A DNA stretch of 64,000 nucleotides from an uncultured Bacteroidota bacterium (lineage in GTDB: Bacteria; Bacteroidota; Bacteroidia; Bacteroidales; P3). A program made the position numbers and the translations under genes. Below are positions 8,828 through 17,764 of the stretch, in pieces (the first letter of the stretch is position 1; each line of letters opens with the position of its first letter). The stretch lies in NCBI GenBank assembly GCA_902777005.1, contig CACYSB010000005.1, positions 186,001-250,000 on the forward strand, read 5' to 3'. Under the pieces are notes generated by a model. The model did no database searches and had not been told where the DNA came from. It saw nothing but the letters and a program-made list of their open reading frames with translations.

Positions 8828-10771
8828 TTATGCTTCAGGCGATAGGGCCTTGGTGTCGATGTCCTTGCGTATCTCGGCGATAAAGTCGGCCAGCTTGGTG
8901 GCACCCTTGTCGCCGGCCTTGCGGTTCCACACAGACACGACGCCTTCGTCGCTCTCCTTCTGACCCACGATGAGGGCATACGGTATGCGCTGCAGGCGCA
9001 GGTCGCGCAGCTTGTAGCCAATCTTCTCGGCACGCTCGTCGACCGACGAACGCACACCGGCCTTCACCAGCTCGGCGTTGACGGCGTTGGCGTAGTCGAG
9101 GAACTTCTCCGATATGGGCAGCACGCGCACCTGCTCTGGGCAGAGCCAGGTGGGGAAGGCACCCTCGTATTTCTCAATCATCCAGGCCAGCGTGCGCTCG
9201 TAGCAGCCGAGGCTGGTGCGGTGGATGACGTTCGGGCGCACCTTGTTGCCGTTCTGGTCGATGTAGAACATGTCGTAGCGCGGTGCCAGCAGGGCGTCCC
9301 ACTGTATGGTGATCATGGTGTCTTCCTTGCCGTAGACATTCGAGGCGTTGATGTCCACCTTGGGGCCGTAGAAGGCGGCCTCGTCGTCGTCCTCCACGAA
9401 GGGGATGTTCAACTCGTTAAGGATGTTGCGTATATGCTGCTGGCTGTCCTCCCACTCCTCGGCGGTGCCGATATATTTCTTCGTGTTGTTGGGGTCCCAC
9501 TTTGAGAGGTGGTAGGTCACGTCGTCCTGCAGACCGAGAGTCGTCAGGCAGTATTTGGCCAGGGCCAGGCACTTCTTGAACTCTTCAACCATCTGGTCCG
9601 GACGCACAATGAGGTGGCCTTCCGAGATGGTGAACTGGCGCACGCGCGTCAGACCGTGCATCTCGCCCGAGTCCTCGTTGCGGAACAGGGTCGAAGTCTC
9701 GCTGTAACGCTTCGGCAGGTCGCGGTACGACTTGGGCGAAGCCTTGTATACGAAGTACTGGAACGGGCAGGTCATGGGGCGCAGGGCCAGCACCTCGGGG
9801 TCTTCGGGGTCGCCGATGACGAACATGCCGTCGCGGTAGTGCTGCCAGTGGCCCGATATCTCGTAGAGGTCCTTCTTGGCCATCAGCGGCGTCTTGGTGC
9901 GGATGTAGCCCCACTCGTTGTCCTCCAGGTCCTCAATCCAGCGCTGCAGTGTCTGCACAATCTTGGCACCCTTGGGGAGCAGCAGCGGCAGGCCCTGACC
10001 GATGACGTCGACCGTGGTGAAGAGTTCCAGCTCGCGGCCCAGCTTGTTGTGGTCGCGGTTCTTGATGTTCTCCAGGTATTCCATGTGCGCCTCGAGGTCC
10101 TCCTTGCTGAAGAAGGCCACACCGAAAATGCGCGTCAGCGACTTGCCGTTGCGGTCGCCACGCCAGTAGGTGTTCGAGTTGGCTATCAGCTTGAAGCCCT
10201 TGATGGGGCGGGTGTTCAGCAGGTGCGGGCCCGAGCACAGGTCGACAAAGTCGTCCTGGCTGTAGATGGTGATGCGGGCGTCGGGGGCGATGGCGTCGAG
10301 CAGTTCCAGCTTGTAGGGCTCGTTCTTCTCCTCGAAAATCTTGCGGGCCTCGTCGCGGCTCACAATCTTGCGCTCCAGGCGCGTGGCTTTCTTGATGATG
10401 GACTTCATCTCCTTCTCGATGGCGTCGAGGTCCTCGCGGTTGAACGGGCGGAAATCGAAGTCATAGAAGAAACCCTTGTCGGTCGAAGGGCCGATGGTGA
10501 GCTTGGCCTCGGGGAAGAGGTGTTTCACGGCCTCGGCCATGATGTGGGCGGTGGTGTGGCGCAGGATGGCCAACGACTCGGGAGCCTCCTTGTCGAGCAG
10601 CTCAATCTCGCAGTCCTTTTCCACGATATCTCTCAAATCCACAACATTGCCGTCGATTTTGGCGGCGCAATAGTTGTTCAAATCCTCTGGCTTTTTCTGC
10701 AGTATCAAATCAATGATAGAGCATGGGGAAGCCATCTCAACCATACCTAATGGTTTGATATTTACGTTCAT
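8828..10771 (-). CDS. thrS: Threonyl-tRNA synthetase
   Basis: A 647-residue class II synthetase charging tRNA-Thr. Order of domains: TGS (residues 1-65), the SAD editing domain (with HTTAHIMAEAVKHLFP and the ICSGPH-like VDLCSGPHL), the catalytic core (MTCPFQ, GLTRVRQFTISEGH, FYGPKVDI, then HRTSLGCYERTLAWMIEKYEGAFP) and the anticodon-binding domain (VLPISEKFLDYA, with YALIVGQKE). Full length for the family, so editing of Ser-tRNA should be intact. Own promoter box at 10820-10813; separated from infC by its own gap. Confidence 0.98.
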   Translation of the reverse strand: MNVNIKPLGMVEMASPCSIIDLILQKKPEDLNNYCAAKIDGNVVDLRDIVEKDCEIELLDKEAPESLAILRHTTAHIMAEAVKHLFPEAKLTIGPSTDKGFFYDFDFRPFNREDLDAIEKEMKSIIKKATRLERKIVSRDEARKIFEEKNEPYKLELLDAIAPDARITIYSQDDFVDLCSGPHLLNTRPIKGFKLIANSNTYWRGDRNGKSLTRIFGVAFFSKEDLEAHMEYLENIKNRDHNKLGRELELFTTVDVIGQGLPLLLPKGAKIVQTLQRWIEDLEDNEWGYIRTKTPLMAKKDLYEISGHWQHYRDGMFVIGDPEDPEVLALRPMTCPFQYFVYKASPKSYRDLPKRYSETSTLFRNEDSGEMHGLTRVRQFTISEGHLIVRPDQMVEEFKKCLALAKYCLTTLGLQDDVTYHLSKWDPNNTKKYIGTAEEWEDSQQHIRNILNELNIPFVEDDDEAAFYGPKVDINASNVYGKEDTMITIQWDALLAPRYDMFYIDQNGNKVRPNVIHRTSLGCYERTLAWMIEKYEGAFPTWLCPEQVRVLPISEKFLDYANAVNAELVKAGVRSSVDERAEKIGYKLRDLRLQRIPYALIVGQKESDEGVVSVWNRKAGDKGATKLADFIAEIRKDIDTKALSPEA

Positions 10772-10812
10772 ATGTTTATATTTTATTTATTCTTTCGCAA
10801 AGTTTCAATCTG

Positions 10813-10820
10813 CAAAGATA
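10813..10820 (-). promoter_or_regulatory. Bacteroidota -7 promoter box for thrS
   Basis: TATCTTTG on the minus strand, about 40 bases before the thrS ATG. Confidence 0.7.
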
Positions 10821-10886
10821 CGCTTTTTTTTTATAATTGGATGAAAAAATATTTATATATGCTCTTTCTGTGGGCTGTTTTTTTCA

Positions 10887-11009
10887 TCGTACCCTCTCCG
10901 TACCCTCTCCGACTGTTCACCGGTTGTTCACCGGTTGTTCTACGATTTAAACCGTTAAACAACCGGTGAACAACCGTGAAAAAGACGGAGAGGGGTCGGA
11001 GAGAATACG
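10887..11009 (+). repeat. 11-bp-phased palindromic array, copy B
   Basis: NCG triplets recur at 10887, 10898, 10909, 10920, 10931, 10942, then after one 10-base step at 10952, 10963, 10974, 10985, 10996, 11007. The central arms 10921-10939 and 10958-10976 are a perfect 19-bp inverted repeat. The array fills most of the gap between the thrS promoter and the tRNA-Val terminator. Confidence 0.88.
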
Positions 11010-11043
11010 GATGGGGTATGTGGAGGATGTGGGAGGTAATGGT

Positions 11044-11072
11044 AAAAAAAAAGCAGTCCGCTGCGGACTGCT
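11044..11072 (-). terminator. Intrinsic terminator of tRNA-Val
   Basis: A perfect 9-bp stem (11052-11060 with 11064-11072) with a three-base loop, followed on the minus strand by a run of T residues; 15 bases after the tRNA. Confidence 0.88.
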
Positions 11073-11086
11073 TGTGGGTTGGAATG

Positions 11087-11161
11087 TGATCTGTACAAGA
11101 TTTGAACTTGTGACCTCTTGCCTGTCAAGCAAGCGCTCTAAACCAACTGAGCTAACAGATC
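11087..11161 (-). tRNA. tRNA-Val (anticodon GAC)
   Basis: A complete cloverleaf on the minus strand: 7-bp acceptor stem GATCTGT/ACAGATC, D arm closed by GCTC/GAGC, anticodon stem CTTGC/GCAAG with loop TTGACAG (anticodon GAC, reading GUC and GUU), variable loop of five, T arm ACAAG/CTTGT with TTCAAAT loop, discriminator A. No CCA is encoded. It stands alone between its promoter box and a terminator. Confidence 0.93.
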
Positions 11162-11183
11162 ATTTTCTTGCGATTTGCGGGTG

Positions 11184-11191
11184 CAAAAGTA
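11184..11191 (-). promoter_or_regulatory. Bacteroidota -7 promoter box for tRNA-Val
   Basis: TACTTTTG on the minus strand, about 23 bases upstream of the tRNA, with a TTTG-type -33 region (TTTGAAAAAAGG) before it. Confidence 0.65.
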
Positions 11192-11233
11192 CAACCTTTT
11201 TTCAAACTGACAAAATTATTTTGAAAAAAAATG

Positions 11234-11241
11234 TATATTTG
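11234..11241 (+). promoter_or_regulatory. Bacteroidota -7 promoter box for the DUF2147 operon
   Basis: TATATTTG preceded by TTTTG at about -33 spacing; 20 bases before the ATG at 11262. Confidence 0.65.
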
Positions 11242-11261
11242 CACTTATAAACCTAAACGTT

Positions 11262-11726
11262 ATGAAAGCGAAGAAAGTATTTATGTTGTTGGCAATCATG
11301 TTGATGGGTGGCCAGATAACGATGGCGCAGAATGCGCTCAACAACAACGGCGACAATATCGTCGGAACGTACGAAGGCACGCAAAACGGTGACCGTTTTA
11401 AGGCAAAAATCGAAAAATTGAAGGATGGAACCTACCGCGCCCAAGTGTTCTGGGTGGAGAACGACAAGGACGCGAATGGTAACAAAAGGCTCGACGAGAA
11501 GAACCCCGACAAGAGCCTCCGCAGCACTCCCGCCGACCGCATAGTGCTCTTCAGCGGCCTGAAATACGACGCCAAGAAGAAGGAGTGGAATGGCACCAAG
11601 ATATATGACCCGCAGCGCGGCATTAGGGCCAAGATGACGGCAAGTTTCGAAAAGGACGGCCGCCTTAAGCTTACGGGGTCGGTGCTCCTCATCAGCGAGA
11701 GCGTATACTGGAAGAGAATTCAATAG
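11262..11726 (+). CDS. DUF2147 family exported protein
   Basis: A 154-residue exported protein with a signal peptide (residues 1-22, ending MAQ). The body has the DUF2147 pattern: GTYEGTQNGDRFKAKIEKLKDGTYRAQVFWVEN, then GLKYDAKKKEWNGTKIYDPQRGIRAKMTASFEKDG and a final YWKRIQ. DUF2147 domains are small beta barrels of unknown function common in Bacteroidota periplasm or outer membrane. Two bases separate it from the nitroreductase gene, with which it should share a transcript. Confidence 0.82.
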   Translation: MKAKKVFMLLAIMLMGGQITMAQNALNNNGDNIVGTYEGTQNGDRFKAKIEKLKDGTYRAQVFWVENDKDANGNKRLDEKNPDKSLRSTPADRIVLFSGLKYDAKKKEWNGTKIYDPQRGIRAKMTASFEKDGRLKLTGSVLLISESVYWKRIQ

Positions 11727-11728
11727 TT

Positions 11729-12373
11729 ATGGCAGACAACTACTTGGAGAAGCGCTACGAGGAGACGCTCGGCTCGGCAAAGCCCAAGGTGAAGCGCATT
11801 GGCAACACTGTCGACAGCCTGCTGCTGCGCAGCCGTAGCCACCGCGCCTACAAGAAAGCCTATGTGGTGTCGCGCGCCGAGTTGGAGCGCATCGTGGGCG
11901 TATGCACCAAGCTGCCCTCGGGCTGCAACCAGCAGGTGCTGCGCTACTGGCTGGTGACCCGGGAGACCGGTGCCGACCGCCTGCTGCCGCTCCTCAAGAT
12001 GGGCGCCGCCTTGCCGGAACTCCACCTGCCTGTCGAAGGCACTGAGCCGGAGGCGTTCATAATCTGCTGTTCGGTGGTGCCTGAGAGCAAGCTCGTCGAC
12101 ATTGACCTCGGCATCGCCCTGCAGAGTATGGCCCTCAAGGCTGTGGAGATGGGGCTTAATACGCTGATGATAGGAGCCTTCAACCGCGAGAAGGTCAAGG
12201 AGGCTTTCTCGCTGCCGCTCGAGCCGCTGATGCTGCTGGCTGTTGGCAAAGGAGCCGACCGCATAGAGCTGGTGCCCACCAATGCCGACGCTCCGCGAGC
12301 CTATTACCGACGCGACGGGGTGCACTATGTGCCCAAGGTGCGCCTCGACGACCTTATCCTCAATCATGCGTAG
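11729..12373 (+). CDS. Nitroreductase family protein
   Basis: A 214-residue FMN-dependent nitroreductase-fold protein. The N-terminal RSRSHRAYKKAYV corresponds to the RxSxRxY FMN-binding start of the family, followed by KLPSGCNQQVLRYW (ligand-contact helix), and the C-terminal GLNTLMIGAFNREKVKEAFSLP and LLAVGKG segments. It should reduce an organic substrate with NAD(P)H; the substrate is unknown. Its end overlaps the ComEC-like gene by 8 bases, so translation is probably coupled. Confidence 0.87.
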   Translation: MADNYLEKRYEETLGSAKPKVKRIGNTVDSLLLRSRSHRAYKKAYVVSRAELERIVGVCTKLPSGCNQQVLRYWLVTRETGADRLLPLLKMGAALPELHLPVEGTEPEAFIICCSVVPESKLVDIDLGIALQSMALKAVEMGLNTLMIGAFNREKVKEAFSLPLEPLMLLAVGKGADRIELVPTNADAPRAYYRRDGVHYVPKVRLDDLILNHA

Positions 12374-13355
12374 GGCACCACTGGTGCCTGTGGCACTGGT
12401 GCTGATGGCATTGGTGCTACTCACTGGCGGCCTGTGGCATGCCGGTGGGCAGCGTGTGTCCGATTCTTCACCGTTGCGCACATTCAGCGAGCCTTTGCGT
12501 ACGCGTCTGCTGCATCGTATGCAGGACGGTCCGCTGCAGGACGGCGGCGTGGCTGAGGCGCTGGCGCTCGGTTGGAAGGCCGACATCGGCCGCGACACCA
12601 AGGCGCACTACCGCAACGCTGGTCTCGCGCACCTGCTGGCGGTGAGCGGCCTGCATGTGGGTATACTTGCGGGGATTGTGGGAATTCTGTTTTGGTGGAC
12701 TGGCCGTGAACGGCGTGGACGCATTGTGCGTGGCTCGCTGCAGCTTGTGGCGGTGTGGGGCTTTGCGCTCATTACCGGTGCGGCGCCCTCTACACTACGT
12801 GCGGCACTGATGTTCTCAATGTTTATTGTCAACGACATGGTTGGCCGCCGTGTGGTGCCGCTCAACCTGCTGGCACTGGCTGCCATCGTGATGCTTATGG
12901 CCGACCCGCTGCTGCTCTACGATGTGGGGTGGCAACTGTCGTTCAGCGCCGTGGCCGGAATACTGTTGGCGCAGCCGGCCATCCATGCTTTGCATACGCC
13001 GTTCGGACAGGCCGCCGCAGTGAGTGTTGCCGCCACGCTGGCCACGCTGCCCGTGGTGGTGGCCACATTCCATCGGCTGCCGCTATACTTTATTATTGCC
13101 AACGTGATTGTGGTACCCGCCGCTGGTGTGATACTTGCGCTCTCGCTGCTCTATATGGCGATGCCGTGCATGGTGACGGCCTGGCCGCTGCAGATGTTGT
13201 TGCGCGGTACCGACGCGCTCACGGCGTGGGTGGGCTCGCTGCCGTATGCGGTGGCTGAGGATATATACCTGTCCGCGCCGATGTTGGCAGCGGTGACGTT
13301 GCTTGTTGTGGGATTGCTGATGTTGCCGCAGTTCCTGTTGCGGCGTAATGCTTAG
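12366..13355 (+). CDS. Short ComEC/Rec2-type membrane protein
   Basis: A 329-residue polytopic membrane protein consisting of little more than the Competence domain: HLLAVSGLHVGIL (residues about 89-101) is the ComEC signature, followed by about eight hydrophobic helices. It lacks both the N-terminal DUF4131/OB region and the C-terminal metallo-beta-lactamase domain of full ComEC (normally 650-800 residues). ComEC carries single-stranded DNA through the inner membrane. Start chosen at the ATG overlapping the nitroreductase stop. It may be a minimal DNA channel or a derived protein; it ends 4 bases inside the convergent ung gene. Confidence 0.85.
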   Translation: MRRAPLVPVALVLMALVLLTGGLWHAGGQRVSDSSPLRTFSEPLRTRLLHRMQDGPLQDGGVAEALALGWKADIGRDTKAHYRNAGLAHLLAVSGLHVGILAGIVGILFWWTGRERRGRIVRGSLQLVAVWGFALITGAAPSTLRAALMFSMFIVNDMVGRRVVPLNLLALAAIVMLMADPLLLYDVGWQLSFSAVAGILLAQPAIHALHTPFGQAAAVSVAATLATLPVVVATFHRLPLYFIIANVIVVPAAGVILALSLLYMAMPCMVTAWPLQMLLRGTDALTAWVGSLPYAVAEDIYLSAPMLAAVTLLVVGLLMLPQFLLRRNA

Positions 13356-14029
13356 CCGATACGTGTCCAGTCTATTGGCTGCTGCCCCTGCGCCTGCAGG
13401 TAGGCGTTGGCCTGGCTGAAATGGCGACAGCCGAAGAAGCCCCTGTATGCCGAGAGGGGCGAGGGGTGCGGTGCTGTGAGCACGAGGTGTCGGCTTTGGT
13501 CGATGAGGGTGCGCTTGGCTATGGCATAGCTGCCCCAGAGGAGGAAGACAATGCCCGTGCGCTGCTGGCTGATGGTCTGGATGGCGGCATCGGTGAAGGT
13601 CTCCCAACCGTGGCGCTGGTGGCTGCCGGCCTGATGGGCACGGACAGTGAGGGTGGCATTTAGGAGCAGTACCCCTTGTTCGGCCCAACCGCTGAGATCG
13701 CCGCAGGTTTTGGGGATGTCAACACCGAGGTCGGTGTTAATTTCGGTGATGATATTGACTAATGAGGGCGGCACCTGTATGCCTTGTGGAACCGAGAAGC
13801 AGAGCCCCATGGCTTGGCCAGGCTCATGGTAGGGGTCCTGGCCGAGGATGACCACCTTTACCTTGTCGAATGGTGTGCTGTCGAAGGCATTGAATATCTT
13901 GCTGCCGGGAGGATAGCATGTGTGCTGTGCCCGCTCTGCCACAAGGAACTGCTTGAGATCCGCAAAGTATGGAGCCTCGAACTGCGGTTGCAGCACAGCG
14001 TACCAGCTGTGGTCTATCTTCACACTCAT
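13352..14029 (-). CDS. ung: Uracil-DNA glycosylase, family 1
   Basis: A 225-residue UDG of normal length that removes uracil from DNA. All signatures are present: GQDPYHEPGQAMGLCFSVP (with the catalytic Asp, residues about 62-80), the LLNATLTVRAHQAGSH segment, LLWGSYA, and the minor-groove loop HPSPLSAYRGFFGCRHFS. Its first four bases overlap the metallo-hydrolase stop (ATGA), so the two are in one operon. Confidence 0.97.
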   Translation of the reverse strand: MSVKIDHSWYAVLQPQFEAPYFADLKQFLVAERAQHTCYPPGSKIFNAFDSTPFDKVKVVILGQDPYHEPGQAMGLCFSVPQGIQVPPSLVNIITEINTDLGVDIPKTCGDLSGWAEQGVLLLNATLTVRAHQAGSHQRHGWETFTDAAIQTISQQRTGIVFLLWGSYAIAKRTLIDQSRHLVLTAPHPSPLSAYRGFFGCRHFSQANAYLQAQGQQPIDWTRIG

Positions 14030-14664
14030 ACCAGAAAGCTGTTGTATTTCTTCTCTTTGCCTATCTGGCTGGCTATGCCGTGGCCTGGGAGCACACGGTA
14101 GTCGTCGGGCAGAGTGAGCACGCGGCTCTTGAGTTTCTCAATGAGGGTGGGGTAGTCGCCGCCCGGCAGATCGGTGCGGCCTATACTGAAGTGGAACAGT
14201 GCGTCGCCAGTGATGACGGCCTTGTCGGCTGGCACCACGAAACATATGCTTCCTGGGCAATGACCTGGGACGTAGCGGCATTCTACGTCGAGGCTGCCGA
14301 TATGCAGAACCTCGCCGTCCTCTATCTCGCGTACCTCAAGGTCTCCCATGTTGTCTACTGCAAAGCCCATGATTGAGCCATAGGCCTCAGCCTGCTTCAG
14401 AAGTTTGCGCCCTTCGGCGTGCATGGTAACCGGAAGTTTGTAGTGCTCGCACACCTGACGAAGGCCTGCGATATGGTCCACATGGGCATGGGTGAGGAGT
14501 ATATGCGTCACTTGCAATTGCTCCTGCACAATGTATTGTGTCAACTGGGCATCCTCGAACGAAGCCTCGCAGGCGGGGTCGACGATGGCGCACTGCTTTG
14601 TCTGCTCATCGACAACCACGTAGCAGTTGACCTCAAAGTGGTTGAACGTAAACTGCTTAATCAT
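14026..14664 (-). CDS. MBL-fold metallo-hydrolase (glyoxalase II-like)
   Basis: A 212-residue metallo-beta-lactamase fold hydrolase. The metal-binding motif THAHVDH (about residues 58-64) is complete, followed by PGHCPGS (His ligand), [17 protein letters not shown] (bridging Asp) and LPGHG (last His). This is the single-domain glyoxalase-II-like type (no HAGH C-terminal domain) common in Bacteroidota; likely a thioester hydrolase. It overlaps lysS by 8 bases upstream and ung by 4 bases downstream, so lysS-hydrolase-ung form an overlapping set. Confidence 0.9.
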   Translation of the reverse strand: MIKQFTFNHFEVNCYVVVDEQTKQCAIVDPACEASFEDAQLTQYIVQEQLQVTHILLTHAHVDHIAGLRQVCEHYKLPVTMHAEGRKLLKQAEAYGSIMGFAVDNMGDLEVREIEDGEVLHIGSLDVECRYVPGHCPGSICFVVPADKAVITGDALFHFSIGRTDLPGGDYPTLIEKLKSRVLTLPDDYRVLPGHGIASQIGKEKKYNSFLV

Positions 14665-16381
14665 TGAGCCAAGCGTCGAACTGTTCGCGTTTGAGGGCGG
14701 GTATGTCGAGCTTCATCTTCTTGCGGAGGCCGCCGAGGTCGTTGAAGAGCTTGTTGGGGTTGGCGGCCTTCAGCTGCTCGTAGGTCTTCACGCCGGCTTT
14801 CTGCAGCACAGGCACCCAGGCCTCGTCGATGCCGTGGGCGGTGAGGTCGGAACCCTCGTCTTCGCCCGACTTCTCATGCACTTCGGGCTTCATCTGCGGG
14901 AAGAGTAGCACATCCTGTATGCTCTGGGCACCGGTCATCATCATAACCAGGCGGTCTATGCCGATACCCATGCCGGAAGTCGGAGGCATGCCGTATTCGA
15001 GGGCGCGCACGAAGTCCATATCGATGAACATGGCCTCGTCGTCGCCTTTCTCGCTGAGGCGTAGCTGCTCCTGGAAGCGGCCCAGCTGGTCTATCGGGTC
15101 GTTGAGCTCGCTGTAGGCGTTGGCCAGTTCCTTGCCACAGACGAAGAGTTCGAAACGCTCCGTGAGCTCGGGGTTGTCGCGGTGACGCTTGCAGAGGGGA
15201 GACATCTCTATGGGGTAGTCGGTGACGAAGGTGGGCTGGATGAGCTTGCCTTCGCATTTCTCGCCGAAGATGGCGTCGATGAGCTTGCCCTTGCCCATAG
15301 TGGCGTCAGTCTCAACGCCAAGGCGCTTGCATGCCTCGCGTAACTCGTCCTCATTCATCGGAGCCACGTCCACGCCGGTCTCTTCTTTGATGAGTTCACA
15401 CATCGGGGCTTTACGGAAAGGCGCCTTGAAACTGATGTCGTTGCCCCATACCTTCACTTCGGTGGTGCCATGGAGGGTCATGGCGATACGCTCCAGCATG
15501 GTTTCCACAAAGCGCATCATCCAGTTGTAGTCCTTGTAGGCCACATAGATCTCCATGCAGGTGAACTCGGGATTGTGGGTGCGGTCCATACCCTCGTTGC
15601 GGAAGTTGCGGCTGAACTCGTACACACCGGCGAAGCCTCCCACGATGAGGCGCTTCAGGTAGAGCTCGTTGGCGATACGCAGGTAGAGGTCAATGTCGAG
15701 TGCGTTGTGGTGCGTCACGAAGGGGCGCGCGGCGGCACCGCCGGGGATGCTCTGCAGCACAGGCGTGTCCACCTCGAGGTAGCCCTGCTCGTTGAAATAG
15801 TTGCGCATCTCGTTGACAATCTTGGTGCGCTGCACAAAGGTTTCGCGCACCTGGGGGTTGACGATAAGGTCCACATAGCGCTGGCGGTAGCGCAGCTCGG
15901 GGTCGCTGAAGGCGTCGTACACCACGCCGTCCTTCTCCTTGACGATAGGCAGCGGGCGCAGGCTCTTGCTGAGCACCGTGAGGCTCTTCACGTGGATGGA
16001 GGTCTCACCCATCTGGGTCACGAAGACATAGCCGGTCACGCCTATGATGTCGCCAATGTCCAGCAGGCGCTTGAAGACAGTGTTGTAGAGGGTCTTGTCC
16101 TCGCCGGGGCATATCTCGTCACGCTTGATATAGAGCTGTATGCGGCCGTAGCTGTCCTGCAGCTCCACGAACGAGGCGGCACCCATGATGCGGCGGCTCA
16201 TGATGCGGCCGGCGATGCTGATGTTCTGGAACAGTGTGTTGTCCTGTGGAAACTTCTCCAGTATCTCGGCGCTCTTGGCGTTCACCTCATAGAGGGCTGC
16301 GGGGTAGGGGTTGATGCCCAAGTTCTTCAGCTCTGCCAGCGAATTGCGGCGTATCTGTTCTTGCTCAGTTAGTTCTGCCAT
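14657..16381 (-). CDS. lysS: Lysyl-tRNA synthetase, class II
   Basis: A 574-residue class II synthetase: OB-fold anticodon domain (residues about 50-150, [14 protein letters not shown]), the motif 2 region ([26 protein letters not shown]) and motif 3 ([15 protein letters not shown]). After motif 3 there is an extra C-terminal segment of about 85 residues (from [14 protein letters not shown]) with a helix-hairpin-helix-like pattern, which is usual in the Bacteroidota form. Own promoter box upstream. Confidence 0.97.
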   Translation of the reverse strand: MAELTEQEQIRRNSLAELKNLGINPYPAALYEVNAKSAEILEKFPQDNTLFQNISIAGRIMSRRIMGAASFVELQDSYGRIQLYIKRDEICPGEDKTLYNTVFKRLLDIGDIIGVTGYVFVTQMGETSIHVKSLTVLSKSLRPLPIVKEKDGVVYDAFSDPELRYRQRYVDLIVNPQVRETFVQRTKIVNEMRNYFNEQGYLEVDTPVLQSIPGGAAARPFVTHHNALDIDLYLRIANELYLKRLIVGGFAGVYEFSRNFRNEGMDRTHNPEFTCMEIYVAYKDYNWMMRFVETMLERIAMTLHGTTEVKVWGNDISFKAPFRKAPMCELIKEETGVDVAPMNEDELREACKRLGVETDATMGKGKLIDAIFGEKCEGKLIQPTFVTDYPIEMSPLCKRHRDNPELTERFELFVCGKELANAYSELNDPIDQLGRFQEQLRLSEKGDDEAMFIDMDFVRALEYGMPPTSGMGIGIDRLVMMMTGAQSIQDVLLFPQMKPEVHEKSGEDEGSDLTAHGIDEAWVPVLQKAGVKTYEQLKAANPNKLFNDLGGLRKKMKLDIPALKREQFDAWLND

Positions 16382-16418
16382 AATATGTTGGTCTATTTAT
16401 TGTTTCTAAAATAAAGTG

Positions 16419-16426
16419 CAAAGATA
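16419..16426 (-). promoter_or_regulatory. Bacteroidota -7 promoter box for lysS
   Basis: TATCTTTG on the minus strand, 37 bases before the lysS ATG, with TTTG about 19 bases further up. Confidence 0.7.
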
Positions 16427-16449
16427 CACACTTTTTGCGACATGCAAAC

Positions 16450-16477
16450 AAAAAAGTGCCCAATAGGGCACTTTTTT
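16450..16477 (-). terminator. Intrinsic terminator between the lipoprotein operon and lysS
   Basis: A perfect 12-bp stem (AAAAAAGTGCCC with its complement) and AATA loop; T runs on both strands make it able to act both ways, but it mainly serves the minus-strand operon ending at 16504. Confidence 0.88.
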
Positions 16478-16503
16478 AACATAACGGTATGTCTCAACCG
16501 GTA

Positions 16504-17196
16504 TTATTGCGCATTCTTTACGGCGCGGACGGGGTATCCTGTTGTGCGATCGCCGTTCCCCATCCAACGCCAAGGGTAGTGTGATATAAAGCCGACGCAA
16601 ATTGCAAACTGCGGCTCGCTTGTTTGTAGCGTCGAAGTCCAGCATTTGACGCATTCCCCTGACTGGTAAAGTTCAGGGCCAGCCCTATAGCCTGCAGCGG
16701 GTATGAAAATAGTGTTGCCGTTACGGCCGGTGAGCAGGCGTCCGTTGACGCCATTCTGTGTCGTCCATATGCCAGTGGTGTTATCGATGAGTTCATGCCA
16801 CTCTTCTGCTGTCGGTGTACGTGCGCCGTTGCCAATCTTGGCTGTGGCGGCATCGTCGCCCGGCACAAGGATAGTCAGTGTGTCGGTGAAGCCGTCGAGG
16901 CCACGGTCGGCTCTGGTGCAGTATTTGGTGAGTTGGTTAGTAGCAGTACCATAAGGGTATGTGCTATAGTTATATGTGTAGGTGGTGCATGTCATGCCCC
17001 AGGCGTAATAGTCGCCATAGCCTTCCGGGGCGTCGGCCCCCACGTTTCTATCAGCCCACAGCAGTCCGCTCGGCAGGCCAAGGTCTACCCAGTTGACAAC
17101 TTGTTGTTCGGGCTCCTCGCTGTCTTTGTGACATGAGACAAGGCTCACAACGGCCATAGTCGCCGTAATCGCAAGTGCAATGTACTTTTTATTCAT
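16504..17196 (-). CDS. Lipoprotein with FISUMP-like (major paralogous) domain
   Basis: A 230-residue lipoprotein: signal peptide with lipobox VSC at residues 20-22, then a domain starting VDLGLPSGLLWADRNVGA, with YGDYYAWG, ARTPTAEEWHEL, FIPAAGYR and a C-terminal YPVRAV. This pattern is that of the Fibrobacter succinogenes major paralogous domain, common in surface lipoproteins of Bacteroidales. Function unknown. The ATG at 17196 overlaps the NlpC stop by 4 bases; the far longer upstream frame is a shadow of that gene. Last gene of the operon before a terminator. Confidence 0.85.
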   Translation of the reverse strand: MNKKYIALAITATMAVVSLVSCHKDSEEPEQQVVNWVDLGLPSGLLWADRNVGADAPEGYGDYYAWGMTCTTYTYNYSTYPYGTATNQLTKYCTRADRGLDGFTDTLTILVPGDDAATAKIGNGARTPTAEEWHELIDNTTGIWTTQNGVNGRLLTGRNGNTIFIPAAGYRAGPELYQSGECVKCWTSTLQTSEPQFAICVGFISHYPWRWMGNGDRTTGYPVRAVKNAQ

Positions 17197-17762
17197 TGGA
17201 CAATTCGGCGTATTGAGTGCAGCGTATGGCTGTAGGTGCCGGTCTTCTCCACAAGGATGCCGCGGGTGTCGAGGGTGTCGATGCGCACCTGGCCTGAAGC
17301 GTGGATGATGTGGCCGTCGCCCATGCAGATGCCCACATGTATGATGCGGCCCTCGGCGTTGCGGAAGAAGGCGAGGTCGTCGCGCTGCACGTCGCAGCCG
17401 CACACCTCGACGCCGCAGGTGGCCTGCTGCGAGGCATCGCGCGGCAGCCATATGCCTTTGGCCTTGAAGCATATCTGCGTAAGTCCGCTGCAGTCGATGC
17501 CGCCGGTCGAGCGTCCGCCCCACAGGTAGGGTGTGCCGAGGAAAAGGCTCTCCGCCAGCGAGGCGGCGTCCTCGAAGGGAGCGTACTGCTTGTTGTCCAC
17601 CCAGCCCTCGTAGCCGTCGTAGTCGCTCTTCACGTGCGACCACTTTTCTTGGCGGTCAATGACATCGACGGTGTCGCCCAGCACCAACTGGTTCACCATC
17701 TCGGCGCGGTCGCTGGCCTCGGCCCTCATGGGCACGGCGCTTAAAAAACAATAGCCTTTCAT
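17193..17762 (-). CDS. SH3 and NlpC/P60 domain endopeptidase
   Basis: A 189-residue cell-wall peptidase: an SH3-like domain (residues 1-65, ending GYEGWVDNKQY) and an NlpC/P60 domain with catalytic Cys in GGIDCSGLTQ (about residue 92), His in GRIIHVGICMGDGHIIHASG and a second His downstream. Family members cut gamma-D-Glu-diaminopimelate bonds in peptidoglycan stem peptides, often for peptide recycling. No obvious signal peptide is seen with this start, which is odd for a wall enzyme but is the rule for dipeptidyl-peptidase VI-type recyclers. Two bases from the DUF4294 gene. Confidence 0.9.
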   Translation of the reverse strand: MKGYCFLSAVPMRAEASDRAEMVNQLVLGDTVDVIDRQEKWSHVKSDYDGYEGWVDNKQYAPFEDAASLAESLFLGTPYLWGGRSTGGIDCSGLTQICFKAKGIWLPRDASQQATCGVEVCGCDVQRDDLAFFRNAEGRIIHVGICMGDGHIIHASGQVRIDTLDTRGILVEKTGTYSHTLHSIRRIVQ

Positions 17763-17764
17763 TA

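Noticed and set aside
12366-14664. ComEC split between the short ComEC gene and the neighbouring metallo-hydrolase
   Set aside because: The metallo-hydrolase is on the opposite strand and has glyoxalase II-type features rather than those of the ComEC C-terminal domain, so it is not the missing part.
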